DNA from: Cytobacillus depressus | GTDB taxonomy: Bacteria; Bacillota; Bacilli; Bacillales; Cytobacillaceae | Assembly: GCF_008923245.1 (NCBI RefSeq) | Contig: NZ_WBOS01000002.1 | Location: forward strand, 1 to 64,000 | Direction: 5' to 3' | Length of the DNA stretch: 64,000 nt | In this document: in pieces, positions 53,649 through 61,816 of the stretch | Layout of the letters: each line of letters begins with the position of its first letter | Position numbering within the stretch: the first letter of the stretch is position 1 | Notes under the pieces: generated by a model | Databases searched by the model: none | What the model saw: only the letters and a program-made list of their open reading frames with translations | What the model was told of the DNA's origin: nothing | Program-made: the position numbers and the translations under genes

Positions 53649-55041
53649 GTTTTTTTATCAGCTATTAATTAGCCATATTAGTATTCTCATTCTCGCCTTT
53701 CTAATTTTAAGCTTATCATTTTCGCATTTTGTAGAAAGCTATATTTTTCAGAATAAAGTGGAAGAGCTTGAGGGATACGGGGATCAAATTTTAACAGAAT
53801 TAACGGTAAGAATGGAAGGAAATGAACAATTTTTAGCAGAATATACTCATCTGCTTGATACGAGGCATATTAAGTATATTCTTTTCAATTATGAAGGGAA
53901 GGTCATCTATCCAAAATTACAAAGCTCCCCTTTAATCCAGTTAACTGAAGCAGAATGGGCAGAAATTTATAAAGGAAATAAAGTGTCAGTTAAACATGAT
54001 ATAAAGCGTTTTGGCCAAGAAGTATCCCTTGTAGCGATCCCGCTTATGAAAGGAGATCATCTTACAGGAGGAATTCTATTATTGTCCCCGATTACTGGGA
54101 CGATGAAGATGATCACACAGTTAAATAAATTTCTTTTATATACGATTGTCATCTCGTTATCAGCATCTATATTAATTAGTCTCATTTTCTCAAAAACTTT
54201 AATTAAACGTATAAAAGATATTCGCAATGCGGCTTCAATGATTTCAGCTGGCAATTACGATGTAAATGTTCCGGAGTCATCGATTGATGAAATTGGCCAG
54301 CTAGCAAGAGATTTTAATAAAATGGCAGCGAAATTAAAGGAATCCCATGAAGAAATTGAGCGGCTGGAAAATCGGCGCAGAAAGTTTATTGCCGACGTCT
54401 CCCATGAAATGAGAACGCCGTTAACAACAATTAGCGGTCTTGCGGAAGGGATTAAAAATCAGTTAATCCCCGAAAAGGAAATCGAAAAAGGGATGATCTT
54501 AATTGATCGAGAAGCAAAACGATTAATTAGATTAGTGAACGAAAATCTTGATTATGAAAAAATCCGCTCCAATCAGCTCAAGCTTGATAAAATTGAAATT
54601 AATTTATTGGAAGTCCTTGAAGTAGTCAAAGAACAGCTCAATATACAGGCAGTAGATAAAAGCAATCAAATCTTGGTTCAATGTGATGAACATATAATGA
54701 TTTTTGCTGATTATGATCGGATTATCCAAATCATAATCAATATCGTCAAAAACAGTAATCAATTTACGGAAAATGGACTTATTTTCCTTAGAGGAATCGA
54801 GAATGAGACTAAAACGGTGATTGAAATTGAGGACACTGGTATTGGCATTGATCCGGAAGAAATTGAATCGATTTGGCATCGTTTTTATAAGGCTGATGTT
54901 TCACGAACGGGTGAAGCATTTGGGGAGTTTGGCATCGGGCTATCCATCGTTAAACAGCTTGTTCAGCTGCATAATGGAAAAATAGAAGTATGCAGTGAGA
55001 AAGGAATAGGAACTAAATTCACAATTACCTTTCCGAAATAA
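53638..55041 (+). CDS. yclK: Sensor histidine kinase YclK
   Basis: 467 residues from ATG 53638 (MRIRFFYQLL). Membrane helices ~8-30 and ~163-186, 130-residue outer domain, HAMP, HisKA H256 (IADVSHEMRTPLTTISGL), HATPase with NIVKNSNQFTE, DTGIGIDPEEI and FGIGLSIVKQL. An upstream ATG within yclJ lacks a good site. Partner of YclJ; stimulus unknown (oxygen-limited growth has been linked to the B. subtilis pair). Confidence 0.88.
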   Translation: MRIRFFYQLLISHISILILAFLILSLSFSHFVESYIFQNKVEELEGYGDQILTELTVRMEGNEQFLAEYTHLLDTRHIKYILFNYEGKVIYPKLQSSPLIQLTEAEWAEIYKGNKVSVKHDIKRFGQEVSLVAIPLMKGDHLTGGILLLSPITGTMKMITQLNKFLLYTIVISLSASILISLIFSKTLIKRIKDIRNAASMISAGNYDVNVPESSIDEIGQLARDFNKMAAKLKESHEEIERLENRRRKFIADVSHEMRTPLTTISGLAEGIKNQLIPEKEIEKGMILIDREAKRLIRLVNENLDYEKIRSNQLKLDKIEINLLEVLEVVKEQLNIQAVDKSNQILVQCDEHIMIFADYDRIIQIIINIVKNSNQFTENGLIFLRGIENETKTVIEIEDTGIGIDPEEIESIWHRFYKADVSRTGEAFGEFGIGLSIVKQLVQLHNGKIEVCSEKGIGTKFTITFPK

Positions 55042-55043
55042 GA

Positions 55044-55084
55044 AAGGGTCAGATCTGCCTTTATTCAGGCGAATCTGACCCTTC
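55044..55084 (+). terminator. Intrinsic terminator of yclJK
   Basis: AAGGGTCAGAT and ATCTGACCCTT form an 11-bp stem. Confidence 0.85.
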
Positions 55085-55092
55085 GTAAAGAT

Positions 55093-55272
55093 GTCTAGCT
55101 CCAGCGCCTACCCCCTCGAGGTCACAAGCCAATCCTCCCAGAAAGGTAAAGCTCACCTTTCCGAGAGGATCGTCTTGTGCTTGTCGGGGGTGACCACTAA
55201 GGAAAGCGCCTAAGAATAATCATCGCAGGAACAATCCGTTCTTGATTGTTCCGAAGGCGCTTCCGCTTTTCT
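55093..55272 (+). repeat. Family-1 palindromic repeat, copy 6
   Basis: About 180 bases, GTCTAGCTCCAGCGCCTACC to GAAGGCGCTTCCGCTTTTC, with the GCAGGAACAATCCGTTCTTG...ATTGTTCC hairpin module like copy 3. It lies between convergent genes yclK and the CorC-type gene and touches the end of the latter. Confidence 0.85.
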
Positions 55273-55275
55273 AAT

Positions 55276-56619
55276 TTAAACCACTTGCGTTTCCGTTAAA
55301 GGTAGGGCTTGTGGCTGCTCATTTTCGGTAATTTTTGTTACTTCAATATACTTTATATGATGATCTTCCATGTCGATAATCTTAAAGGCATATGAATCTA
55401 AGTGGATAATATCACCTTGCTTCGCTTCATAATTCTCTGTTAATATCCACCCGCCGATTGTATCGACATCTTCATCATTTATATCGATATTAAGCAAATC
55501 ACTTACTTCACTTACAAGCATTTTTGAATCAATAATATAATGCTCTTCGTTTATTTTTCTAACTTCTGGAACTTCATCCATATCAAATTCATCGCGAATT
55601 TCACCGACGATTTCTTCAATGATATCTTCAACAGTTACAAGACCTGAAGTACCGCCATATTCATCCATAAGGATGGCCATATGAATTCTTTCCTTTTGCA
55701 TTTTAAGGAGAAGATCATGGATGGGAATCGTATCAATTACACGAATAATGGGCCTTGTATATGATTCGAGCATGCTAGAAACGACTTGCCTGTTCTTAAT
55801 CAGATCTGTCATGACTTCTTTAATATTTACGATTCCAATAATATGGTCTTTATCACCATCGATAATCGGATATCGTGTAAATTTTTCTTCATAAACCGTT
55901 TGTAAAAAGCTATCAATCGTATCATCTTTTGAGAATGAAACGATTTCTGTTCTTGGAACCATAATCTCTTTTGCAATACGGTCGTCAAAGTCAAAGATTT
56001 TATTTACATACTTAAACTCAGATTGGTTGATTTCGCCACTTTCATAGCTTTCAGATAAAATAATGCGAAGTTCTTCTTCTGAATGGGCTAATTCGTGTTC
56101 GGAAGCAGGCTTTAATCCAAATAATCCTGAAAATAGGCGAGCAGATCCATTTAAAGCCCAGATAGCCGGATACATTAATTTGTAGAACAAAATTAATGGG
56201 CGGGCGGTTAACAATGTAACCTTTTCAGCTTTTTGAATTGCTAGCGTTTTCGGCGCCAATTCTCCAACAACAACGTGCAAGAAGGTAATGATCGCAAAGG
56301 CAATTCCGACTGAAAGAATATGTGATGCAGAATTTGGTACATTCAGCTTATCAAAAAGAGGATGAAGCATATGTGCAATGGTCGGTTCTCCAAGCCAACC
56401 GATTCCAAGAGCAGTAATGGTTATCCCTAATTGGCAGGCAGATAAATATTCATCCAAATTACTAATCACTTTCTTAGCAGGTATAGCACTTTTATTTCCT
56501 TCTTCAATTAACTGATCAATTCTCGAACTTCTTATTTTAACCATTGCAAATTCTGACGTTACAAAAAATGCCGTCAAAGCAATTAAAATGGCTATAATAA
56601 CCAAGTTTAATATGTCCAA
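55276..56619 (-). CDS. yhdP: CorC/HlyC-family transporter (YhdP-like)
   Basis: 447 residues: DUF21 membrane domain (~1-200, [34 protein letters not shown]), two CBS domains (~215-340), C-terminal CorC_HlyC domain (EVSDLLNIDI ... [10 protein letters not shown]). Homologues such as MpfA act in Mg2+ efflux. TTG start behind AAGGAAACTTAT. Close paralogue of the gene at 57371 (same layout). A leader with AGGAGGTGAC lies 35 bases upstream. The yhdP/yhdT names are by gene order and could be swapped. Confidence 0.85.
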   Translation of the reverse strand: MDILNLVIIAILIALTAFFVTSEFAMVKIRSSRIDQLIEEGNKSAIPAKKVISNLDEYLSACQLGITITALGIGWLGEPTIAHMLHPLFDKLNVPNSASHILSVGIAFAIITFLHVVVGELAPKTLAIQKAEKVTLLTARPLILFYKLMYPAIWALNGSARLFSGLFGLKPASEHELAHSEEELRIILSESYESGEINQSEFKYVNKIFDFDDRIAKEIMVPRTEIVSFSKDDTIDSFLQTVYEEKFTRYPIIDGDKDHIIGIVNIKEVMTDLIKNRQVVSSMLESYTRPIIRVIDTIPIHDLLLKMQKERIHMAILMDEYGGTSGLVTVEDIIEEIVGEIRDEFDMDEVPEVRKINEEHYIIDSKMLVSEVSDLLNIDINDEDVDTIGGWILTENYEAKQGDIIHLDSYAFKIIDMEDHHIKYIEVTKITENEQPQALPLTETQVV

Positions 56620-56640
56620 ATAAGTTTCCTTAGCCCGAGT

Positions 56641-56664
56641 CTACGGGTAAGGAGTCACCTCCTG
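56641..56664 (-). promoter_or_regulatory. Conserved AGGAGGTGA leader of the yhdP-like gene
   Basis: AGGAGGTGACTCCTTACCCG at 35-55 bases before the start, with TTACCCG pairing CGGGCTAA. A similar AGGAGGTGA precedes the paralogue. It is too far from the start to be its ribosome site; a very short upstream ORF is possible. Confidence 0.4.
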
Positions 56665-56682
56665 AAATAATGAAAATATAGT

Positions 56683-57101
56683 TTAATTAGTTAAGCTCAC
56701 AAGAGACTTTATTAATGTTGTCCCTTCTATATTCAGCTTTTTTGAAAGGTCAATCTTTTGGTCTTCATTTAAGTGATTAATGAGCGGCAGAAGGACAGCA
56801 ATTTCATTATGAAGCTGTTTAATTTGTTGTGATACCGTATCAATTTGACGCTCAACATCCTTTGTATGCATGACAGTTGTTGACCTTAACTCTAGTTTTC
56901 TTTTAATCTCGTCTAATGGAATATGCATAGTTTTGCAGTTTTCAATAAATCGAAGATCTGCAAGAACATCTTCAGAATACATGCGGTAATTTGATTTCGT
57001 TCGCTCGGCTTGAATTAGTCCAATATTTGTGTAGTAATCAATCGTCCGCTTTGATACATTCGCCAAATTTGCTAATTCACCAATCCGATAAACTGCCCCA
57101 T
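56683..57101 (-). pseudogene. MerR-family regulator with an apparent N-terminal frameshift
   Basis: The open part (from TTG at 57066, 127 residues) starts MANVSKRTIDYYTNIGLIQA, inside the MerR helix-turn-helix. The bases just upstream encode AVYRIGELANLA in the same frame, the missing start of the domain, but no start codon is in frame. ATG 57099-57101, behind GGGGTG, is followed by GGG (57096-57098) and runs out of frame; one more G would give MGAVYRIGELANLANVSKR. So either one base is lost here in nature, or it is a sequencing error. The rest (dimerisation coiled coil, residues ~60-110) is intact. It lies between two CorC-type genes, as yhdQ/cueR in B. subtilis; it has no Cys pair near the C-terminus for a metal. 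Confidence 0.7.
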
Positions 57102-57189
57102 CGTATCACCCCATTACTAATAAAAATAAAAGAATTTGGGCTGGCCTAATATTTCCAAATTAATTTTTTGAAAGGATTATTTCCTTTAA

Positions 57190-57220
57190 ATAAAAAAATT
57201 AGGTACAGAACCCTAATTTT
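57190..57220 (-). terminator. Intrinsic terminator downstream of the yhdT-like gene
   Basis: AAAATTAGG and CCTAATTTT stem; on the minus strand it is followed by a T run. Confidence 0.75.
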
Positions 57221-57325
57221 ATTATATGTTAGTTAAAAGCATACAGTCAAACGTAATAGTTTAATACTTTATTTTATTTTTAGCCAATAAAAGTTATGTA
57301 TAGAATTTTCAGAAAAACATCAATC

Positions 57326-57376
57326 GAATAGACCTAGAATAGAACAAAACCAGTATGTTCTATTCTAGGTCTATTC
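57326..57376. repeat. Perfect 20-bp inverted repeat at the end of the yhdT-like gene
   Basis: The arm starting GAATAGACCTAGAATAGAAC is repeated in inverse at 57357-57376 with an 11-base loop; it overlaps the last codons of the gene. There is no long T run, so it may be an RNA-stability hairpin or a recombination scar. Confidence 0.85.
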
Positions 57377-58678
57377 ACGTATTTCTGCTTTAAGCTTTTT
57401 TACCTCTATATAGATAATATGATGACCTTCAATTTCTTTTATGATAAACTCATAGCCACTATGCTCAATAGCGTCTCCTTGGACAAGATCGAATTTTTGC
57501 GTAAGAATCCAGCCGCCAATCGTGTCTACCTCATCTTCATCAAGGTCGGTACCTAATAAATCATTTGTTTCTGAAATAAGCAGTTTTGCATCTAAAATAT
57601 AATGATTCGTGTCAAGCTTTTGCACGAAAGGAAGCTCGTCTGTATCAAATTCATCACGAATTTCACCAACAATTTCTTCTAAAATATCTTCTGCTGTTAC
57701 TAAACCAGCAGTTCCTCCGTATTCGTCAAATAAAATGGCCATATGAGACCGTTCCTTTTGCATCTTTAAGAGCAGGTCATGAATAGGAATTGTTTCAATT
57801 ACTTTAATGACTGGTTTAATATATTGAACAACTGTTTTCTCTTCTTTACATTTTTGCCGAATGCAGTCAGTTAAAATTTCTTTCACATTGATGAGTCCAA
57901 GAATCGTATCTTTATCACCGCCTGTGATCGGGTATCTTGTGTACCTTTCATTCATAATGACATCAAGTACTTCCGCAAGTGTTGCGTTTTCGTCTAAGCT
58001 GACAATTTCAGTCCGCGGCACCATGACTTCCTTGGCGATACGGTTGTCGAATTCGAAGATATTGTTAACATATTTATATTCCGATAGGTTGATTTCGCCG
58101 CTTTTCAGGCTTTCAGAAAGAATAATTCGCAATTCTTCTTCAGAATGGGCTATTTCATGCTCAGTAACCGGTTTTAAACCGAACAAACTGGCAACAAATC
58201 TAGCCGAGTGATTAAGTGTCCAAATAAATGGAAACAAAATTTTGTAAAACCAGATTAACGGCTGCGAGAAATGTAGTGTAATTGCTTCTGCTTTTTGAAT
58301 GGCAAATGATTTTGGCGCCAATTCTCCGATGACAACGTGCAAGAAGGTGACAATTGAAAAGGCGATGACAAAGGAAAGTGCTTTTGTGATCGATGGCTGT
58401 AAGTGTAAATGAGCAAATATAGGCTCTAATAATTTTTTGATTGTAGGTTCACCGAGCCACCCAAGGCCTAAGGCAGTGATCGTTATTCCGAGCTGGCACG
58501 CAGACAAATATTCATCAAGATTGGAGGTTACTTTTTTTGCAGCATGAGCTTTCGAGTTTCCCGCGGCAATTAATTGGTCAATCCGTGATGTGCGAACTTT
58601 AACCATTGCGAATTCGGATGCTACAAAAAAAGCAGTTAAAGCAATTAAAATAAATAGAAGGAATAAATTGAGTGCCAT
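57371..58678 (-). CDS. yhdT: CorC/HlyC-family transporter (YhdT-like)
   Basis: 435 residues, same architecture as the 55276 gene: DUF21 (~1-200; [16 protein letters not shown]), two CBS domains, CorC_HlyC domain ([20 protein letters not shown]). ATG behind GTGAGGACATAAAC. Ion efflux (Mg2+ or Co2+) is inferred from the family. Last codons lie in a perfect 20-bp inverted repeat. Confidence 0.87.
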   Translation of the reverse strand: MALNLFLLFILIALTAFFVASEFAMVKVRTSRIDQLIAAGNSKAHAAKKVTSNLDEYLSACQLGITITALGLGWLGEPTIKKLLEPIFAHLHLQPSITKALSFVIAFSIVTFLHVVIGELAPKSFAIQKAEAITLHFSQPLIWFYKILFPFIWTLNHSARFVASLFGLKPVTEHEIAHSEEELRIILSESLKSGEINLSEYKYVNNIFEFDNRIAKEVMVPRTEIVSLDENATLAEVLDVIMNERYTRYPITGGDKDTILGLINVKEILTDCIRQKCKEEKTVVQYIKPVIKVIETIPIHDLLLKMQKERSHMAILFDEYGGTAGLVTAEDILEEIVGEIRDEFDTDELPFVQKLDTNHYILDAKLLISETNDLLGTDLDEDEVDTIGGWILTQKFDLVQGDAIEHSGYEFIIKEIEGHHIIYIEVKKLKAEIRE

Positions 58679-58688
58679 GTTTATGTCC

Positions 58689-58719
58689 TCACAAATAAAT
58701 GCAAGGCGCCTTCACCTCC
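58689..58719 (-). promoter_or_regulatory. Leader of the yhdT-like gene with possible 8-codon upstream ORF
   Basis: GAGGAGGTGAAGGCGCCTTG, with GTG AAG GCG CCT TGC ... TGA an eight-codon frame whose stop overlaps the ribosome site GTGAGGA of the next gene. GGCGCC is palindromic. The AGGAGGTGA is shared with the paralogue's leader. Confidence 0.4.
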
Positions 58720-58861
58720 TCTAAAGGTTACTTTACCCGAATGTATTAATAATTATTAGAAAAACTAGCCATTTATTGAGGTGGTTTCTTAATAATCATA
58801 CCTTTTATCCATCTAAACTAAACCTTACTTAATTTTCTGTGGCGAAAGATATTTAATCAAA

Positions 58862-58890
58862 AATAAAAAAGGTCCATTGAGAAGGACCTT
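58862..58890 (-). terminator. Intrinsic terminator of the GNAT gene
   Basis: On the minus strand AAGGTCC ... GGACCTT followed by TTTTTT; touches the stop codon. Confidence 0.85.
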
Positions 58891-59438
58891 CAGTCGTTAT
58901 TTCCCCAATCGCGGGCTAGCATTCCGTAGACTACTAAATCGTGATAATGGTTATATAGATATTCTCCGTCACGAATAATTCCTTCTTGGACAAAACCTAA
59001 TCTTTCCGGAATTGCTCGACTCTTTTTATTGCCAACTCCACAGCGAATTTCAAGGCGGTTTAGATTTAAATCCAGGAATGCATAATTTACAAGCGCCTGA
59101 ACCGTTCTCGTCATAATCCCTTTTCTTTCAAAGCCTCTTCCAAGGTAGTAACCAATGCTTGTTTGTTTATTTGTCCAATCGATTTGATGGAAACCGATAC
59201 ATCCGGCAAGCTGACCTTTATAGCGGATTCCAGCATTAATCCCATTATTTTCGGCAAATGCTTTCAGCCAAATAGGAATAATTTCGTGATATTGAATGGG
59301 GGAGGTCATATTATCGACCCATGGGAGCCATTCTCTAAGATGATTTCTATTATGATCCACTAATTGAAATAATTCCTCACAATGATGCAATTGAAACAAC
59401 TGAAGCTCGATGTCTTGATCTACCTTTAATACAAACAT
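58890..59438 (-). CDS. GNAT acetyltransferase (RimL/YdaF type)
   Basis: 182 residues: Acetyltransf_3 fold; the acetyl-CoA pyrophosphate loop is seen as GRGFERKGIMTRTVQ, with IGYYLG before and NKKSRAIPERLGFVQEG after (RimL/RimJ-like N-acetyltransferases). Closest in type to B. subtilis YdaF; target may be a ribosomal-protein N-terminus, but specificity is not readable. Monocistronic. Confidence 0.85.
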   Translation of the reverse strand: MFVLKVDQDIELQLFQLHHCEELFQLVDHNRNHLREWLPWVDNMTSPIQYHEIIPIWLKAFAENNGINAGIRYKGQLAGCIGFHQIDWTNKQTSIGYYLGRGFERKGIMTRTVQALVNYAFLDLNLNRLEIRCGVGNKKSRAIPERLGFVQEGIIRDGEYLYNHYHDLVVYGMLARDWGNND

Positions 59439-59540
59439 TGGAAACTCTCCCTTTTAATATATGATAATTTCCAATTTTAAGCGATAACACGGAGGAAGTA
59501 TACAGAAAAATTGCAATAAATAAGCATACGACTGACTCAA

Positions 59541-60692
59541 TTAAATGGAAGCGTAGGTGTCAACGAATTGTTTATTTGAGATTGGCAGGGTAATGCTAAA
59601 TATTGTTAAATCAGCTTTTGTTTCGCATTCCAATTTTCCTTTATGTTTTTCAATAATTTCTTTGCAAACAAATAATCCAAGACCTGTACCGAGAGATTTA
59701 GTTGTAACAAATGGTTCAAAAATTGATTTCACAAGATGCTGTGGAATTTTCGGCCCGTTGTTGGCGATTTCAACTTTAATACAAGAATTCTCGACAAGAT
59801 GACTTGTAATTTCGATGAATGGCTCCGACGTATACGTATGTAAAACATCAATTGCATTAAAAATAATATTGATCAATACTTGGCGGATCTCGTCTGCATA
59901 GCCTAGGAGGAAAAAATCATCTTCCAAACTTTTCCGGATTTTTACCTTCCCATCTAAAATACTCGGGTATAGGAAGATTAATACTTCTTCAATTATTTCA
60001 TTCAGGGAAAAATATATTTTCTCTTTTCCAATCAATTCTTTCTTTGATAATAAAAGAAACTGGGAGATGCGAAAGTTTAGCTGTTCTAATTCGATTGAAA
60101 TGATATCTAAATATTTTAAGTTTGGATTCTCAGTCTTTAATAATTGAATGAAGCCTTGTACAGAGGTTAGCGGATTACGAAATTCGTGGATGAAGCTAGA
60201 GGTCATTTGCCCTAGCAGAGTAAGCCTGTCTTTATGGCTTGTATCAATAAACTGTGTTTTTTCTTCAATTATTTGATTTTTAGCATCACTATAATAAGTG
60301 ACACAAAAATAGAGAAATTGATCAAAACAAAACTGTACTTTCTGAACGTATTCCTTTTGGTCTTGACATTCAATGTTTATATTCAAAAGCCTATCTTGGA
60401 AGATAGATCGTCCAAGATTGACATTATAAACGAATTCACCAATATTAATTCCGGCTTTTAATCGTTGATCTGCAAGAGAAATAGCGAACTTTCGGAGAGT
60501 TTTCAATAAATCCTCCTCATTGCTAGAGAAAGCTTTAATAAGAAGATAAAACATTACTTCGCCATTTTCCTTCATGCGATCTTTGAAAGGATCTTTCGTA
60601 GAAACTAATATATTCTTCTCCCATTCTTGTAGCATTTCGTCTTTTTCCTTGTGCAATAGCTCGACAACTGGTTTCATTGATTTCGTAAACAT
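59541..60692 (-). CDS. Cytosolic histidine kinase with RsbRD-like N-terminal domain
   Basis: 383 residues from ATG (MFTKSMK) behind GGAGAGAAAG; an ATG four codons upstream has no usable site. No membrane helix. Residues ~10-150 resemble the RsbRD N-terminal (globin-like) sensor; then HisKA with SSFIHEFRNPLTSVQGF and HATPase (NIIFNAIDVL; GLGLFVC). The HEFRNPLTSVQGF phospho-acceptor box resembles sporulation kinases (KinA-E type), so a role in feeding the phosphorelay is possible. Orphan: no adjacent regulator. Confidence 0.82.
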   Translation of the reverse strand: MFTKSMKPVVELLHKEKDEMLQEWEKNILVSTKDPFKDRMKENGEVMFYLLIKAFSSNEEDLLKTLRKFAISLADQRLKAGINIGEFVYNVNLGRSIFQDRLLNINIECQDQKEYVQKVQFCFDQFLYFCVTYYSDAKNQIIEEKTQFIDTSHKDRLTLLGQMTSSFIHEFRNPLTSVQGFIQLLKTENPNLKYLDIISIELEQLNFRISQFLLLSKKELIGKEKIYFSLNEIIEEVLIFLYPSILDGKVKIRKSLEDDFFLLGYADEIRQVLINIIFNAIDVLHTYTSEPFIEITSHLVENSCIKVEIANNGPKIPQHLVKSIFEPFVTTKSLGTGLGLFVCKEIIEKHKGKLECETKADLTIFSITLPISNKQFVDTYASI

Positions 60693-60974
60693 CTTTCTCT
60701 CCATTCCTTACGATAAGATAACTTTTTCCGTAGATATATACATTTCTACCTTTTTTGCTAAATTCCTTTGTCAAATTTTAGCGAATGGAAAAACAGTTCT
60801 TCGAGACTACTCTATCTTTGTCATTTATCTCGAATTCTGTTTATCCTATGTATTAATTATTGTCTTTTTATGATTACTTCTTTTATAATTGAAGAAGCGG
60901 TGTAAAAATACACTTAAATATATGGCTTTTTTATATAATCAACTATAAGCACCAATTTAGCCGAACATAAAGGA

Positions 60975-61451
60975 ATGAATCGGAAATTGACTCGTGAAGA
61001 AATTATTGAAAAAGTATCTGAAAAAATCCGCCTAATCCGGACAGAAGCTGGCTACACTCAAGACAAAATGGCGGAAATTATTGGTGTGTCAAAGAAAACC
61101 CTTGTACAAATTGAAAAGGGGCGGGCAGAAGCGAGCTGGTCAACAGTTGTCGCTGTTTGTGCCCTTTTTCGGGAAACGGAAACGGTCCGCTTTTTATTTG
61201 GAAATGAGCCCATTGAGGTTTTGGAAACGATTGCTCGTGAAGGAATTGACTATCGTAAAGAAAAAACATTGGGCGGAAAAATTTGGTGGAGAGAAGTAGA
61301 CAAGCAAAACGGAATATTGCTTCAGCAAAACTTAATCAGCCAGCATTATCGTATTATTGATGAAGACCTATTCCGTATTTATAGCAGCTTCGATGAAGAG
61401 TCTTCTAAAGAAAGGTTTGCAGAGCTCGTACACGAAAGAAACAGGGGATAA
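60975..61451 (+). CDS. XRE-family transcriptional regulator
   Basis: 158 residues. Residues ~13-68 form a Cro/C1-type helix-turn-helix (RLIRTEAGYTQDKMAEIIGVSKKTLVQIEKGR in pieces). The ~90-residue C-terminal part (LGGKIWWREVDKQNGILLQQN) is unfamiliar. The ATG lies directly against TAAAGGA with no spacer, so the TTG four codons later may be the real start. Target unknown. Confidence 0.8.
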   Translation: MNRKLTREEIIEKVSEKIRLIRTEAGYTQDKMAEIIGVSKKTLVQIEKGRAEASWSTVVAVCALFRETETVRFLFGNEPIEVLETIAREGIDYRKEKTLGGKIWWREVDKQNGILLQQNLISQHYRIIDEDLFRIYSSFDEESSKERFAELVHERNRG

Positions 61452-61554
61452 ATGTAAAGAAGGAATTAGCTAGTCCGTGTGGCTTTTTCCTTTTTGCCTT
61501 TCCGCTGTCTTTTCCTTTTATAACCCGCATAAAAATCCCTTCCCAGCCGAATGT

Positions 61555-61772
61555 CTTTACCGCAGATTAACGGGGTGTAGGACTCCCACTCCAAGAAGTT
61601 GAGAATACAAAAAGCTTCTATGTGGGAGATCTAACAGCCCGTAAACGCCCGACGATGGACACGATGTTCTAGTAAGGCGAAAGCCACTGGACGTGGTGCT
61701 GTGAGCGTGATAAGTTTAACTAACATTCAGCGGGGATAAACCGCCCACACTGAATGAAGTTTCACTGTATCA
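61555..61772 (+). repeat. Family-2 structured repeat, copy 3
   Basis: From TTTACCGCAGATTAACGGGG to GAAGTTTCACTGTATC. More diverged than copies 1-2 (first stem ACGGGGTGT/ACAGCCCGT imperfect); inner stem CTCCCAC/GTGGGAG and end hairpin ACATTCAGCGGGG/CACTGAATG kept, with its own inserted module (GACACGATGTTCTAG...). It precedes the PBP gene. Confidence 0.8.
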
Positions 61773-61816
61773 ATCATCCATAATTTTAAGCATCTTGAAT
61801 TTGACTTGGAGGAATT

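Noticed and set aside
19387-55272. CRISPR array
   Set aside because: The repeats are dispersed over 35 kb, differ in length and orientation, and have no regular spacers or cas genes.
56683-57066. Copper regulator CueR
   Set aside because: Position matches yhdQ/cueR, but no C-terminal Cys pair for Cu(I) is present; I kept the neutral MerR label.
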